64,000 bases of DNA from Carposina sasakii. Its lineage: Eukaryota; Arthropoda; Insecta; Lepidoptera; Carposinidae. The translations under genes and the position numbers were made by a program. Where the stretch lies: the NCBI GenBank assembly GCA_014607495.2, contig CP053149.1:12350120-12414119 (forward strand). Direction: 5' to 3'. Positions 33,483 to 46,302 of this stretch are shown here, piece after piece. The notes beneath the pieces were generated by a model. The model did no database searches and was not told where the DNA came from. It saw nothing but the letters and a program-made list of their open reading frames with translations. Within the stretch, counting starts at the first letter, position 1. The number at the start of each line of letters is the position of its first letter.

Positions 33483-34063
33483 AAATATCTAAAAACAGAT
33501 ACAGATTTGCAACTAAAGTTCGGATGCAAAATACGAAAGGTCTTATACAATGACCCATATTCATCTCTATCATTGTCGTACAAATAATTTGCCATCTCTC
33601 TCTCAAGTACGAGTAGGTATCATATATGAAAAGTTTAAGGTCGTCGTACGACGTCGTACTAAACATTAACAGCCATCAGAAGAATAAGTACAGAGACAAA
33701 TCCACAGTCCTACCAGGTTAAAGTATAAAACCATAACTACGTACCTATATACGTACCTACTTCCAGTTACATGACTATGCTCTCCTAAAAAGCTGTGAAA
33801 AAAAATATGACACGTTTTTGCCTCACGGTGCCATCTCGTTACAGGTGTTGTTTTTGTAAGATTTTTACGAGAGGAATGCCTGGGAATTTTGCAATTTAAA
33901 ATGTAGGTAAACGAATGTGTAGCTGCGGAGAGGTTTAATTTATTTCACTTTTTTTTTTTCTACCGGAAAAATTATGGCAACGGAAAACTGTGGCTTGAAT
34001 CTGCCTCAGAGCTTAGTTCGTATAATTTTATATGATGCACATCCCACAAAATGATTTATTCAA
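33483..34063. other. intergenic, no feature recognised
   Basis: AT-rich with no recognisable gene, RNA fold or shared repeat. Confidence 0.3.
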
Positions 34064-34312
34064 TACTAGTGGACGCCAGCGACTTCGTCCGCGTGGACTG
34101 CAGAAAAAACAAAATGTCGAAATTATCCGGGATAAAACGGGAGAAAATATTTTCCCGGGATAAAAAGTAGCCTATGTGTTAATCCAGGGTGTCAGCTAAC
34201 TCCATACTAAATTTTATTAAAAGCGCTCAAGCCGTTTTACGTGAAAGAGTAACAAACATCCATCCATCCATCCACACTTACAAACTTTCGCGTTTATTAT
34301 ATTAATAAGATC
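34064..34312 (-). repeat. family E unit, subtype 2
   Basis: Inverted copy. It reads CTAGTGGACGCCAGCGACTT at the left and ends at ACTTTCGCGTTTATTATATT. Includes an imperfect CATCCATCCATC tract. Confidence 0.8.
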
Positions 34313-34664
34313 GTAATGTACATATTTTTTTCGATATAATAAACTTTTCACACCAATCTATTAAAAAGGACTGTCCTTTAAATAAATTATGCATATTAGT
34401 TATTAACTAGATTTCAACATAAACGTTTTACGAAACTAAATACAAGATTGCCAAGCAACAAATAGATTTTAAGCTGCGTTCCCACTGGGTGGTGCTTAGC
34501 GGAAAATTGCCCTTGAAGCTAAACTGAGAAAGGATGTAGATTTAAAGTCACGTAACGCGTAATGGAAAATTGCACCCTAAACGTGTAGAGCAGAGCGGCA
34601 GCGACGAACTTTAATTGACCACCCGAACTAGTTTGTATTTGAATTGGGCTTTAAACTGTAGTAA

Positions 34665-34940
34665 AATGATACCTGGCTGCGTGGTGCCGGCAGAGTAGAA
34701 TTCGTACCACCCCATGTCTGCCCGTGGGTATCGTACGAGGCGATTAAGGGTTTCCGGGAGGTGGGCACCAGCGCCTACCGTGTTGACAACATAGTTCAAA
34801 ATGCGGTCCACCAACCCGCCTGCCCAGCGTGGTGACTATGGGCAAATGCCCTCCATGGCAGTCTTGTGGCGTGCCCTGGGTGAGGCCTACGTCCAGCAGT
34901 GGACTGCAATAGGCTGATAATGATGATGATGATGATGAAA
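34665..34940 (-). repeat. family F repeat, copy 3 (full length, GAT tail)
   Basis: Full-length inverted copy running from GTGGTGCCGGCAGAGTAG to CAGTGGACTGCAATAGGCTG. It is followed by GAT microsatellite repeats, the outer tail expected of a LINE 3' end. A 67-codon minus frame across it is not a gene. Confidence 0.85.
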
Positions 34941-35968
34941 ATTATACCTATATAAGGGTAATCTTGCTATTTACTTAAGTTTTATGAAAATGTTAAATTT
35001 TACAGCGACAGGTTTGATAAAACGGCATAACAAGTCAAGTATGATTTCGCATATCTCTGTGTACTTTAAAACACCGTGTCCTGGAATCACAACTATAAAA
35101 TGTTATTTCATCCTAGTTCCGCATTCATTTATTACTAGATTGGCGCGGCGTGGTTCACTGGCTGCGCTAAAGGCTGTGACATACGATAGGGAAACCCGGA
35201 AAGTTCAGACACTGAATTACGGCCAAAGAACAAAAAGTGTATTGTTCTAGAGTTGGCAGGCCGCGGAGACTTTGAGTGGGAGAGGGACATTGACTCGAAG
35301 ATAATGTTGATGTACTATTCTGTATTGAGATTAAAGAAATAATATCCTTATATAAACATTAGGTGGAGATGATTAAAATACTATTAAACAAAAAGTTGTT
35401 TCGGCTCAAATGTTTCCATTCCAGAATTACCTAGACACTGCTATTACCTAAGAATAATTTAGTGGGACTCTCTACCCGGGTCTGTATTAGAAAGAACGGT
35501 ATCTAGGAGATAGCTCATGCTCGACCAATTTAGACAGGATAGTGTCTTTACTCTCTACCAAATAAGACAGTAGACAAGCCTAAGTGCTGAACTTTTTTTT
35601 CATTACCTAGGTATATTTAAAAAAATTATCTTGCGGAAATTTTTGAAATTTTGTATATTGCCCTCGTTGAACCACGAACCTACTAGTTTTTATTGTGACG
35701 TATGTAATCTGCACCTCAATATTCTATTGGATGCACACACGACGTGCACCCACGACGTGCACCCACTGAACCGCATTATGGTAGTGTCCCAGTTGACAAC
35801 ATCAATTCGAAGTGAGTGGTTTAGCTATTGAGTGGGACTTGGCTCGTGGCCAGTAAATTTTTTTCTTTCTAACTAGTGATTGAGTCATACAAAGCTCAGC
35901 CACAGGTTTAAAAAAGGTTTAGACGTATATGAATGTGGAAAATGCGATTGCTAAAAAATTTTGTGTTA
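34941..35968. other. intergenic, no gene recognised
   Basis: Contains a short tandem duplication CACGACGTGCACC at about 35737-35763. Open frames at 34984-35250 and 35631-35831 have no recognisable domain. Confidence 0.3.
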
Positions 35969-36222
35969 TACAAAAAAGGTATGTTAAGCGAAAAGCTATG
36001 TAAACAGCCCACTATAGAGAACCTATTTCCAGAATTTGAGACTCGAAATCACATGTTTATTTTTCAAGATTGTATGAACATTCCTGAGTCGTTTAGGAAT
36101 CCTCCATACTACCTGGAAAAATAAACATGTGCTTTCGAGTCTGAAATTTTGTGGATAGGTTCCCTTTAGTGGGCTATTTACATAGCTTTTCGCTTAATAT
36201 ACCCCTTTTATTACATCCTGTA
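35969..36222. mobile_element. family B palindromic MITE, copy 4 (left tip damaged)
   Basis: Self-complementary unit ending TTACATCCTGTA, but the left tip has lost about ten bases of the GGGTGTAAC motif. It would be a poor transposase substrate now. Confidence 0.85.
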
Positions 36223-37566
36223 TAATGTAAACCCTCCCTTGAGCATCGAAACGTACGCGATACGGTATCTTATAACATTAAATACACCAGTATCAAGTAC
36301 TTAGTACTAAAACTTATAGCCATATCAAATACCCATCCAATGGTGACTTCGCATTACGCGCACGTATACTTATCTCAAAAAGATTACAAACTCAAAGCCT
36401 ATTTAGACAAAAAGATTAAAAACACAAGATTAAAACCACGCAACTTCTCGAATAAAGCTGCATATGACTGACAGTTGACGCGAGATAGGGTTCCATATCA
36501 AAATCTCATGCAGTCATACCGCAGTCGACAGCAGTCGGTGCAGTCGTTATGACACCCCGTGACAGATGTGTGTTCCGGAGCGGCTGACACTTGTATAAAT
36601 CACGCTCAAGAAGGAATAATAAAAATGAGGTGGCATTTCCTTCTATATAAATTAATATTGTTGTTGTTTCGAGTGAGAGAGGCTGTGGTAGAAGGCAAAT
36701 GTTAAGCCACAAAAGAAAATGGACGAAGATGGATCCTTTCGGGACATTTTTTATATAAAATACGAGTAAAGAGAAGAGTCTCGACGTAAAACATAACAGA
36801 AAAATAGGACGTGGAAATTCGACCTCCCCTACTTTTCCGTGTGGCTTGCGTTTTAGTGCATACTGCGCTGTGACTAATATGGTGGTCACAAGTCTACACC
36901 GACTGCATCTCCTTTTTAGCATTCCTTCATGATTCGCTTGTCTGCGACATTACATGACAGATGCGGATATTAATGGAGGCCATGTTATTGAAGCCCATTC
37001 GCGGATTATAAAAATACATTGTAGTGTTCTCTGTATAGAAAACATTGGGTATATATAAGACATGGCTGTGTTCTCAAAATAAGGTAGATACGAGTAGAAG
37101 TGCAGGATCTAAGGAAGACTGCACAACCATACTTAGAATAGCGGGGATAGATATATCAGTGACAAGTTGCAAATTTATCGCCTGACAGAATGCCTGATTT
37201 CCTTAGTCGACTCTTACGATGTGAACGTATCACGGAGAAGAAATTAAAGAGGAGCAGCGGCTAAGTATATTTTCATTAAAAAAATAATGTGCCGCTGAGT
37301 GGGGGTGAAGTATGGGACGAGGGGAGCATCCTAATACTGTAGGCCTGCCCATTTACATAGAAACCATCTTGTAATGACTAGCCAAACTACTTGCATAAGC
37401 AAGTGGTTATAGCTACTGCGTTACACACACTAGCCCTGAAGCTCTATCATGACCCTATCATGACGTCATGGCCTCACGATTGCCACACGACTCAGTTCAT
37501 AGTCTCACCTCCTCTTTTATACGTTCTCCATGGAACGTATGAACAACGAATTTAGACTTTATATTG
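36223..37566. other. intergenic, no gene accepted
   Basis: A 138-codon minus frame at 36506-36922 is the longest here. It looks like a hydrophobic chance frame with no domain. About 36515-36550 has closely spaced CAGTCG motifs. A TGACGTCA octamer lies at 37461-37468. Confidence 0.3.
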
Positions 37567-37804
37567 TTCACTATGGGTGCGCCTACCACCGGGCCCTACA
37601 CCCTCCACTGACCCTCGGATCTGATAACTCATAACTGCGAAAACAGGCACTTGCACTAACTATAATCGCCACGAGAAACCAGACCTGAGCACCTAGCATG
37701 CAAGACAATACATTACACTAGTGCCTGTTTTCGCAGTTATGAGTTATCAGATCCGAGGGTCAGTGGAGGGTCTAGGGCCCGGTGGTGGGCGCACCCATAG
37801 TGAA
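37567..37804. repeat. 238-bp hairpin with 84-bp near-perfect arms
   Basis: Arms 37567-37650 and 37721-37804 are inverted copies with only a few mismatches. They start TTCACTATGGGTGCGCC and include CGGATCTGATAACTCATAAC. A 70-bp loop separates them. The arms are GC-richer than their surroundings. It may be a foldback transposon or a local inverted duplication; I see no other copy. Confidence 0.85.
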
Positions 37805-38538
37805 TGTTTGAACTTCCGAATTGTAACGCCTAATACAATTTCATTTATAAAACTTTTTATTGTATAATAATTTATTTGTACATATCGAAACCTACAGTTT
37901 ATTTCACGCAAGTTCTGTGTAAAGTTATTCAGATACCCACGGAGGTGAAAGGAAGGTATTAGGGAACATAATACGTAGCGAAATGTAGTACCTACCTACA
38001 GTCATATAATCTTTTGAATATGTAAACTGAGTGAAGTTGAAGTGGCACTATCAGCATTAAAACTACAAGAGAAAATTAAAATACTTTTTGCACGAAACAA
38101 ATTAGCATTAGCGTGCCAAGAGAATCAAAAGGCCAACTTTTGAACCGGAAACCTACCGGAAGGTGACTTATTATAGTAATGGAATGTTAATTTTGCGAGG
38201 ACCAGCGCAATAAACCAAGGTTTTCATCGCCAACTAAATTAACACCCTTTGTTAGGTTCGCATGTCCGGGCTGGAAACACAGAGGAGTCTTTTGCAGTAG
38301 GACAATTTGTCCAATTGTGTAATAGAATTATCGACTCAACTAATGACACTACACAATATAATTATTCTGCTTAATTAGACTAGATTAGAGAGGCTAGACT
38401 TACTTCTTAGCTAGGTCAAAGAAGGTTTGCGAAAAATATACTTTTCCATAATCGATCTCTTGCAAAACTTTGAAAAACTTTCGAAACGAGTGTAAACATT
38501 GTATACCATTAAATAGTTTAAAAATTAAATTAAAAATT

Positions 38539-39299
38539 TTAAAAAACCCCCGACCAAAAAAAGTACGCAATCATTATGACAAATTTAGTTTGGTTTAAAA
38601 TGCTAAACCCTATAAAAAGCAAAAAATAACTTTTAACACTACGTTAGTACCAACTAAACCATGTCAGACTACTCGGGACTTTGTGCCACCTTTATGTCGG
38701 AGGCATAACCACTAATTTTGAACTGCAAATGGTTATCTTGGCCTGCTGTTGACCGTACGTATGAAATTTTTGATTAAATTTTGTCGCGTCGGGGGACCGC
38801 TCTAATTTATTAGCCTAACGTTAGAAGCACACATTAAGAAGTCCTCAATCCCATTATTATACAAATATAATTGTAATAGCTTACTTCACTTTAATTCTGA
38901 ATACCTACTTACTTTAAAACATTATATCAGTAATTACTAATTATAAATATAATTTTGTTTAGACAGGTGATTTTTTTTATACGAATGTTGTGATTAGGTA
39001 GGAATCATTTGATTTAGGTAAGTATTTTTGAAGGTAAAAAGCGGTCCCCCGACGCGACAAAATTTAATCAAAAATTTCATACGTACGGTCAACAGCAGGC
39101 CAAGATAACCATTTGCAGTTCAAAGTTAGCGGTGATGCCTCCGACATAAAGGTGGCACAAAGTCCCGAGTAGATAGTCTGACATGCTTTAGTTGGTACTT
39201 ACGTAGTGTTAAAAGTTATTTTTTGCTTTTTATAGGGTTTAGCATTTTAAACCTTTTGTCATAGTGATTGCGTACTTTTTTTGGGTCGGGGTTTTTTTT
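38539..39299. repeat. 760-bp inverted repeat with 260-bp arms
   Basis: Arms 38539-38800 and 39041-39299 are inverted copies with few differences. They run from ACCCCCGACC at the outer tip to TCGCGTCGGGGGACCGC at the inner edge. The 240-bp spacer is unrelated AT-rich sequence. Non-coding. High arm identity implies a recent origin or active gene conversion. Confidence 0.87.
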
Positions 39300-40190
39300 A
39301 AATTTTTTATTGAATTTTTTATTTCATGCTTTTTGAAGGAGCTCCTTAATTTTTCATTCTTTCATTTAATTTCTTTTATTTTTCGCCGTGTAAAAAGTTT
39401 AGATGGGGTCGCTATATGCGATCTCGACCAAAGGAAGCTGTTTAACAATCCTCATGACAAACTGGCTCTAGGAGAATTGCAGAGATTAAGAAACAATAAA
39501 GATTAAACTTTGGTCATTCTAAATTTTCAGCAAAAATATAAATTGGTTTATCCGTTTCATTCCGGCATTCCAGGGTTTCATCCGCCACATCCCATTTCCA
39601 GCATCAGGTCCTTGTCAATTAGAAACATGAAGAGAACCAGTCAAGACAAATTCAACGACCCCAAAGTCGATGGGTTTACTAAAAAGTAGACCAGGGTTAC
39701 GTCTCCTACCTTCGAGCCCTATCATCAGACCAGCTCAGAGGTTCCAGATTTCCAGCATCAGGTCCTCGTCAATTAGAAACATAAAGAGAACTAGTTAAGA
39801 CAAATGCAACGAGCCCAAACTCGATGGGTTTACTAAAAGGCAGTCCAGGGTTACGTCTCCTATCTTCCGAGCCCTAACAGCAGACCAGCTCAGTGGTTCC
39901 AGAAGACATTAGTGTTTCAAATGTCAGATCCCACATATGCTTGCAAGCAAACTGAGCGTGTAACATTCCTATCACACCTAACAAACGACCTGATGACCTT
40001 GAAGACCTGAACCGATTTCCACCAAACATAGCTAAGAACACTCTCGACTGATATACCTTTCAAACAAAAAAAAAACCGCATTAAAATCGGATCATCCGTT
40101 TGGGAGCTACGATGCCACAGACAGACACATACACATACAGACACGTCAAACTTATAACACCCCGTCGTTTTTGCGTCGGGTGTTAAAAAG
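39300..40190 (+). mobile_element. LINE-like or TIR element body ending in GTCGGGTGTTAAAAA
   Basis: Continues from the inverted repeat and ends with CAGACACGTCAAACTTATAA and CGTTTTTGCGTCGGGTGTTA, an ending I know from lepidopteran repeats. The outer tip of the inverted repeat at 38539 (TTTAAAAAACCCCCGAC) is a loose inverted match to this end, so the whole 38539-40190 could be one element. The open frame at 39264-39506 is not recognised. Confidence 0.55.
39594..39901 (+). repeat. tandem duplication, 154-bp unit
   Basis: Two copies, beginning at 39594 and 39748 with ATTTCCAGCATCAGGTCC and ending CAGACCAGCTCAG then GGTTCCAG. They differ by a modest number of substitutions. The duplication lies inside the element described at 39300-40190. 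Confidence 0.88.
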
Positions 40191-40960
40191 GAAGTTCTTT
40201 AAAATATCTGAGATGTTTAGTACTTACTACTTACTACTACAGATAATATCTTTGTTGAGTATCTACGTGATATTTAGTACACTGTGACCACGATTTAGGG
40301 CCGGCACAAGGTAGCGCTTATTTAAATAGCAAGCCCATGTTTTTCAGCACATTGCTTGTGGAATCGCTATAATTTACATAAGTTCCTATTCGTTTCCGAT
40401 GTTATTGGCTACATGGAGATCCCGAAGAATATGATATAATGGTAGAAGTTAAATATTACAAACAAACTTCTTGAAATTTTGCATACATATATTAGTTAGG
40501 TGTACGAAAAAAGATATTAGACATTCTGTAGTCCACGCGAACTAAGTCACGGGCAACAGCTTATCAACGTTAAAACCAATAGTATAAGTAAAGAACCATA
40601 TATGTAGGTGCAGCGGAATCTTAAAAGTACAAAGATAAAGTGTGGTGATTTAGAATAAGTACCTTGTGCACTGCATACCAATTTTATACATATTTTAAAA
40701 TACCAAAGCTACCTTACGAGAGCTGTAAGTATAATAAAAAATGCAACGGAATTAACCGTAGTTTTCAATTAGGACACGGGGCAACCCGACTAAAATGGCA
40801 AGATAGGACCCCACTATAGAATTGCTTATTGTGCGGCCTACTGCCATAGATAACAAATAGCGAAAGTAGGGTCACGGAAACAGTAAGTAGCTACTTTATT
40901 TTCGGGTGCCTAAAATTGTGGAGGTTACTGAACTGAGCTTGAAACAAATTTTGAAATATA
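40191..40960. other. intergenic with a family E scrap
   Basis: 40524-40562 resembles the end of family E (CTGTAGTCCACGCGAACTAA) but is diverged and truncated. Nothing else recognised. Confidence 0.4.
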
Positions 40961-41231
40961 TACAGGATGTAACAAAAAGGGTATGTAAAGCGAAAAGCTA
41001 TGTAAATAGCCCACTGTAGAGAACCTATCATTCAACCTATAAATTTCAGACCCGAAATTACATGTTTATTTTTCCCGATAGTATGGAGAATTTTTAAATA
41101 TCTTAGGAATTTTCATATAATCTTGAAAAATAAAAATGTGATTTCGAGTCTCAAATTTAGGAAATAGGTTCTATATAGTGGGCTATTTACATAGCTTTTC
41201 GCTTAACATACCCTTTCTGTTACACCCCGTA
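40961..41231. mobile_element. family B palindromic MITE, copy 5
   Basis: Full-length copy starting TACAGGATGTAACAAAAAGG and ending TGTTACACCCCGTA, with TA flanks; the right tip carries one substitution. Confidence 0.88.
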
Positions 41232-41864
41232 TAGATAAATTAAAAATAATTCTTTGTGAATAGTTAATTTACCTATTATTTAATTACTATAGTTTTTCTA
41301 TACATTTTTATGACCCTAAACATTGACAACAATACTTTTCAAGAGATGTTTCCTTTCCTTGCGACTTTATAGAAACAACCGCGAACACACGTTCCAAATA
41401 AATCAAATACTGCAATAATATAAATTTTAATAGAACTCGCTTCAGCTGCAATGCAAGTGCTGCAACTCAAAGCTCTACATCATTGTCAGGCTACAAATTT
41501 CCTTAGAACTTTAATACTCGGCTAGTTTTCAATTTGGTGCGAAAATGGATTGTTCCAGAAAGCCGCAGCCAATGGCGGCTGCCATCCATCATAGCCACGT
41601 GATGAATTGCCATCTTGATCAACCAAACTGATTTACTTTCAGAGTAATTATAATTGATACTTAGCTCCATTCAGATTTACCTAAATCGCGGTAAAATGGG
41701 TATTTGTTGTGATGCTATTGCAAAGATTAAACAAAATTTTCTATAAATTATATAGAGCTTTCATGAAGAGCTCATGTAAACCAGACAAGAAGCCCAGAGA
41801 GGTTGGTTTTTCTGTCAAAAATTCCTTACTTTCAACTGCAGAATATTATAATACTTCGTCGTCA
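41232..41864. other. intergenic, no feature recognised
   Basis: AT-rich, no gene or shared repeat seen. The open frame from 41709 runs into the family F fragment and is not a gene. Confidence 0.3.
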
Positions 41865-41945
41865 GTCTATTGCAGTCCACTGCTGGACGTAGGCCTCCCC
41901 CAGGGCACGGCACAAGGGTGTGCAGTGCACTGCCATGGGGAGTTT
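41865..41945 (+). repeat. family F repeat, copy 4 (truncated)
   Basis: Short copy with TCAGTCTATTGCAGTCCACT and GGACGTAGGCCTCCCCCAGG, then a small local insertion (GGTGTGCAGTGC) and loss of the remainder. Confidence 0.78.
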
Positions 41946-42067
41946 ACGCGCATGTCAATGTTCACTGCCGTTACAAGTAGAGTGCGTATCATCAAATACT
42001 TGTAATAGTCCCTTTAAATGGTGACGCTAATTACTATGTGTGTCGATGTTAGTTCCGAAATCAGGCA

Positions 42068-42546
42068 TACAGGGTGTTTGTGACAGCCAGGCAAATATTG
42101 ATACCATGACTTCAGACCATGATTCTGAGGCGGAAAACAATGAAAATTTTCGCAGGAAAATTCCGAAATTTTTCGACATTTTTTTCATATTTTCAGGAAA
42201 AAAATTGTTTAGTTCCTTTAATTAGGCCTTAAATAATGACATAAAAATATTTTTTTTACCAAAAGATGATTAAAAAAAAAAGTTGGCTTCAAAAAATTTC
42301 AAAAATCTGATCAACCCTAATGGAGAGTCACAATTGATCCAAAAAACAGAAATGGGTGACACAATAACTAATAAGCCCATTTAATTAGTCACAGGATCGC
42401 CCGACACAATTAGCGCGGAGAGCAAAGATTAGTGAAAACCATATCAAAAATACATTTCCTGCGAGTAATAACACTGTCGTATAACTCAACAGAATGGTAA
42501 TTGTTCAGCATTTTAGTATTTGCCTGGCTGTCATCTACACCCTGTA
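42068..42546 (+). mobile_element. family C MITE, copy 1
   Basis: About 480 bp with inverted ends TACAGGGTGTTTGTGACAGC and GCTGTCATCTACACCCTGTA-like, about 32 bp long. The interior is non-coding. It matches 49483-49954 in the opposite orientation. The tip is the same TACAGGGTG seen in families A and B. Confidence 0.85.
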
Positions 42547-42551
42547 TAGGA

Positions 42552-42776
42552 GTTATTCTATGACATAGTCTCTGCCTACTATCCACAAAATTACAGACTC
42601 GAAATCACATGTTTATTTTTCCCGATAGTATGGAGATTCCTGAGTTGTGTAGGAATACAACACAATCTCGAAAAATAAACATGTGATTTCGAGTCTCCAA
42701 TTTTGGAAATAGGTTCTCTATAGTGGGCAGTTTACATAGCTTTTCGCTTAACATACCCCTTTTGTTACACCCTGTA
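42552..42776. mobile_element. family B palindromic MITE, copy 6 (left end truncated)
   Basis: Immediately follows the family C copy. The left arm starts inside the unit, near CTATCCACAAAATTACAGAC. The right arm is complete to ACACCCTGTA, followed by TA. Possibly damaged when the neighbour inserted. Confidence 0.82.
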
Positions 42777-42833
42777 TAAAATTGTAATATGTATATTTAT
42801 TATATATTTTGTACATAATATCTATATTTATAT

Positions 42834-43107
42834 CTTCTATGCTGCTCTGGGAGTGAAAAAAAAAACGTATAATACTACAGCTGCTTCTCTTCCCGGGTAT
42901 ACTGTACAAGTCAGTAGAGGGTCAAGAGGGTCTTGGTGTTTTGTAGGCGATGGGCTGACAACCTGTCACTACTAACCGAACTTGTACATCTCAACGATAC
43001 CCTCAAAATTGGTCAGAAGTGGCACCATGTGGTCCTATCGGCCCTTGGTGCTCTGCCTATCCCGTAAGGGATAAAGGCGTGATTATATGTATGTATGTAT
43101 GTATGTA
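42834..43107 (+). repeat. family G LINE 3'-end-like repeat, copy 2
   Basis: Matches 8026-8278 with a small extra insertion (ACGTATAATACTAC-like) near the start, and has a longer TATG tail. Same orientation. Confidence 0.78.
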
Positions 43108-43121
43108 ATATCTATAATCTT

Positions 43122-43378
43122 AGCCGCGTGGTGCCGGCAGAGTAGAGTTTGTACCACCTCTAGCTGCCCGTGGGTATTGTACGAGGTGATTAAGGGTTTC
43201 CGGGAGGTGGGCGGCAGCGCCTCCCGTACTGACAACATAGTCTGAAAATCACACTGCGATCACCAACCCGCCTGCCCAGCGTGGTGATTATGGGCAAAAC
43301 CCCCCTGTGGCAGTAGCCTTGTGGTGTGCCCTGGGGGAGGCCTACGTCCAGCAGTGGACTGCAATAGGCTGAAGAGGA
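43122..43378 (-). repeat. family F repeat, copy 5
   Basis: Nearly full-length inverted copy from GCCGCGTGGTGCCGGCAGAG to CAGTGGACTGCAATAGGCTG. The outer tail is GAAGAGGAAGAA rather than GAT repeats. Confidence 0.85.
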
Positions 43379-45910
43379 AGAATCTATAATCTATATTATT
43401 ACTGATTATTTCCTTCGCCCGTTTGGTCTGGTTCCCTGAAACCGATCATTTTTCTTTGTTATATTTTGCTTTTTTTTATTTTATGTTTTTTTATTTACGT
43501 TTGGATGTCAACACGTGACATTGGCAAAGTCTCCGTCTCCATGTAAGCGAGAGAGAGACGCCATATCACAAAATTGAATTGAATTGACATAGACGGTACT
43601 TAAAAGCGCTTAGAACAAATGCCTAAAACTTCTGTGTTCATACCTGAGGTTTATACAGCGGAACCATAAATCATCCGAGTGGTCATGAATAACGAAACTG
43701 TATCAGATAGCCGCGCGGTGGCGAGTCTGAATGTTCACGTGCATGTGCCGCCTTCCGCTCTGGGAAACTAAGTCTAGATTTATGCTCGGGAAATTTTAAG
43801 TTATGCCTTTCTGACAAAGGTAACATGTTACCTGGGGTATGTTCTTAATTTATTTGTGACCGACTGCGCTAGAAGACGGATTATGTTTTTCGATTGGTTA
43901 TGTTTGTATGTATGTCATGAACGTATAAAGAATAACGGACAGAGTGTTGTGACTACACAGAGTGAAGCATTCGTAGTAAGCTTGGCACAATATTCCATGG
44001 AGTAGGGATGTGTATTGACGCGTTATTCACACACACATACAAACCATGGTAAGCTCGGCGCCTTCTGGAAAATACGCACACATGCCCAACGCGCCGCCAT
44101 TTCGGTGCTTTAATCTGTGCAGTGACAGCATTTCGTCCGTTGTTCTTTATACGTTTATGATGTATGTATTTTGTATATTTCTTTGGCACGCTCTAGCTAG
44201 AGCCTAAACGACTCGGTGCACATGACCTGGAGAGGTGTTGTTAGATGTCATTAGGGCGACACTAGGTCGATAAAGCTAAGTGTTAGATATATACTGCTTT
44301 GGTTTCCTACGATGGCGGTGTCGTTATTTAGCGAAGCAGCATTGCAGGAACATTTGACATGTCAGCACACAAAAAATACCGTGGTATCATGTACGGCCGC
44401 TACATAGCATCACTCTAGGAAACCATAGCTTGAATATTTGGTTAAAAAAATATAGCAACGTTGTATAGTTTAGTTACTTGTAGAGTTTTTTTTATTACAA
44501 AGCCGTCCACAGAAAAGTGCAACAATATTGTTCATTACGTCGCTCTTGCTTCAGGAAATTGGATCGTTTCTTTCGGCTGATTTAGTAAATTTGTACAAAG
44601 TACGAAAGAGAACTATAACCGTAAATAATTTTACGATGTTGCTGCGAACACGCTACACTTTTCTAATGTATAATTTCACTAACATTTTGCAAACACAAGG
44701 TAAATATAAACTTTTTATTGGACTAAAAACAGTAAACTTTTCATTTGCACATCGCAGTATCCACTTGACATAAATACATACGGATGTGTTCCAGAAACAG
44801 GATCACCAAGGAGATCTTATAGCCACGTTTAGCTGGGTTATATTGTAGGTAAATGCCTAATCTGAAAATTTACCAACACCAAAATTATACCTAGATAAGG
44901 TGTTTTACTTCTATTGAAACGATTTTCCGGGAAAACACGACGAAACATAACCCTTGATTTAACCTAAATAACTCGAAGAAATTTAATTTAGGTATAGCGT
45001 GACTTGACCGAGGAGATTGCGTACCTTCGACTTCCTTTGGGCGGATATCGTCCTAGCTAGCCCAATACTAAAATAGACTTTACCTGTGGTTATATGTTAA
45101 ACCGATGTAATTCAGTTTGGAATCACTTGAATTATGATCGGAACTCGAAGCGGAACTGCGTACGGAAAGGTGTATATCACGGTTAACACAAAATTTTAGC
45201 GATGTGGATTAACATTTATTCGTAACCTATCATTTATAAGATGCAAAGATAAGAAGGAGCGTAACGATTTTAATTATTTTTTACTATACAATATTGAATT
45301 ACATAGAAAAAGGTATTTATGGTGTTTTAAATAACTTGTTAACCAATGTTAAAAATCGAAAATAAAATAACGAATCGTAAAATATATAAAATAAAATCAT
45401 TATTCTGTACGAAAGGGAATAATGAACCTAATAAACTCAAATTAAATTAAAACACAAACACGAAGTAAATAACACCATTCTTAATCATTGGCCTTCCGTG
45501 TCGGATTTCTGAATGAATTCTACTTTTAGGCACTCCAATAAAAGTTAAACAATACCATAACCGTTCTGGAAGTTGAATGTTAAGTAAATAGTCCAATAAT
45601 GGAATAAGTTTCACAAAGAAAACGTGGGACTCACGCACATCCGCGGCAATGATCGCTCTGACTTCCGGGAAAAATAATAAAACACAAACTGAAACTTCAC
45701 ATTTTTTTTCTTCATAATTTCAAATATCAATAGATTGATATTGAGAAAATTTGGTTTCGGATTTACAAAGTCTACCCACAGATAAGCGAGAGCTCTACGA
45801 GTATCGCGGAAGAATAACTGATTCTCTAGAATATGTATTTTTCTTCGTAGTCTATGCGCACTTAGCAAGAATTATGGTTTAAAGGGAAATATATCGTAAA
45901 TTCATAATTA
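43379..45910. other. intergenic, no gene recognised
   Basis: About 43700-44110 is richer in CpG than its surroundings and contains CGCGCCGCC-type motifs. The rest is AT-rich. Open frames at 43953-44189, 44528-44773 and 45611-45868 have no recognisable domain. Confidence 0.3.
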
Positions 45911-46300
45911 TACAGAATGATTTTTGCTCGTCAACGTTCCCGAATACTACGGAATCTCCTCATCATCACTATCTCATCATTTTTCTCCATGGAAGCATAC
46001 CTGGGAAGTGTCTGGTTTCCAAAATATTAGGGTCCCAGGTTGAGTAAATAGACTGCGTTTTTGTGCATAAATGCACATTGACTCGTGTAGCAAGATTTTT
46101 TCATGAGAAATAATTAATATCTGTCTATGAAAAAACTAGCATAAACACTAAACACTATAAATTTCGCCCGATCAAGTAATTTAAAAAAAAAACAAAAATT
46201 GTATTTCATTTCCCAGCATTTTTTTTTGCATAAACTTACTTTATTTGATGTATAGAGTACGTACCCTTTGTTAAGGGTGGCAATGAAAAAACAACCTGTA
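45911..46300 (+). mobile_element. family A MITE, copy 5
   Basis: Full-length copy with TA flanks. The left tip has one change (TACAGAATG). Contains a small duplication near ATCACTATCTCATCATTT. Confidence 0.87.
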
Positions 46301-46302
46301 TA

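Noticed and set aside
36506..36922. 138-codon minus-strand frame as a gene
   Set aside because: No domain, no plausible family and a low-complexity hydrophobic character. No splice or start context supports it.
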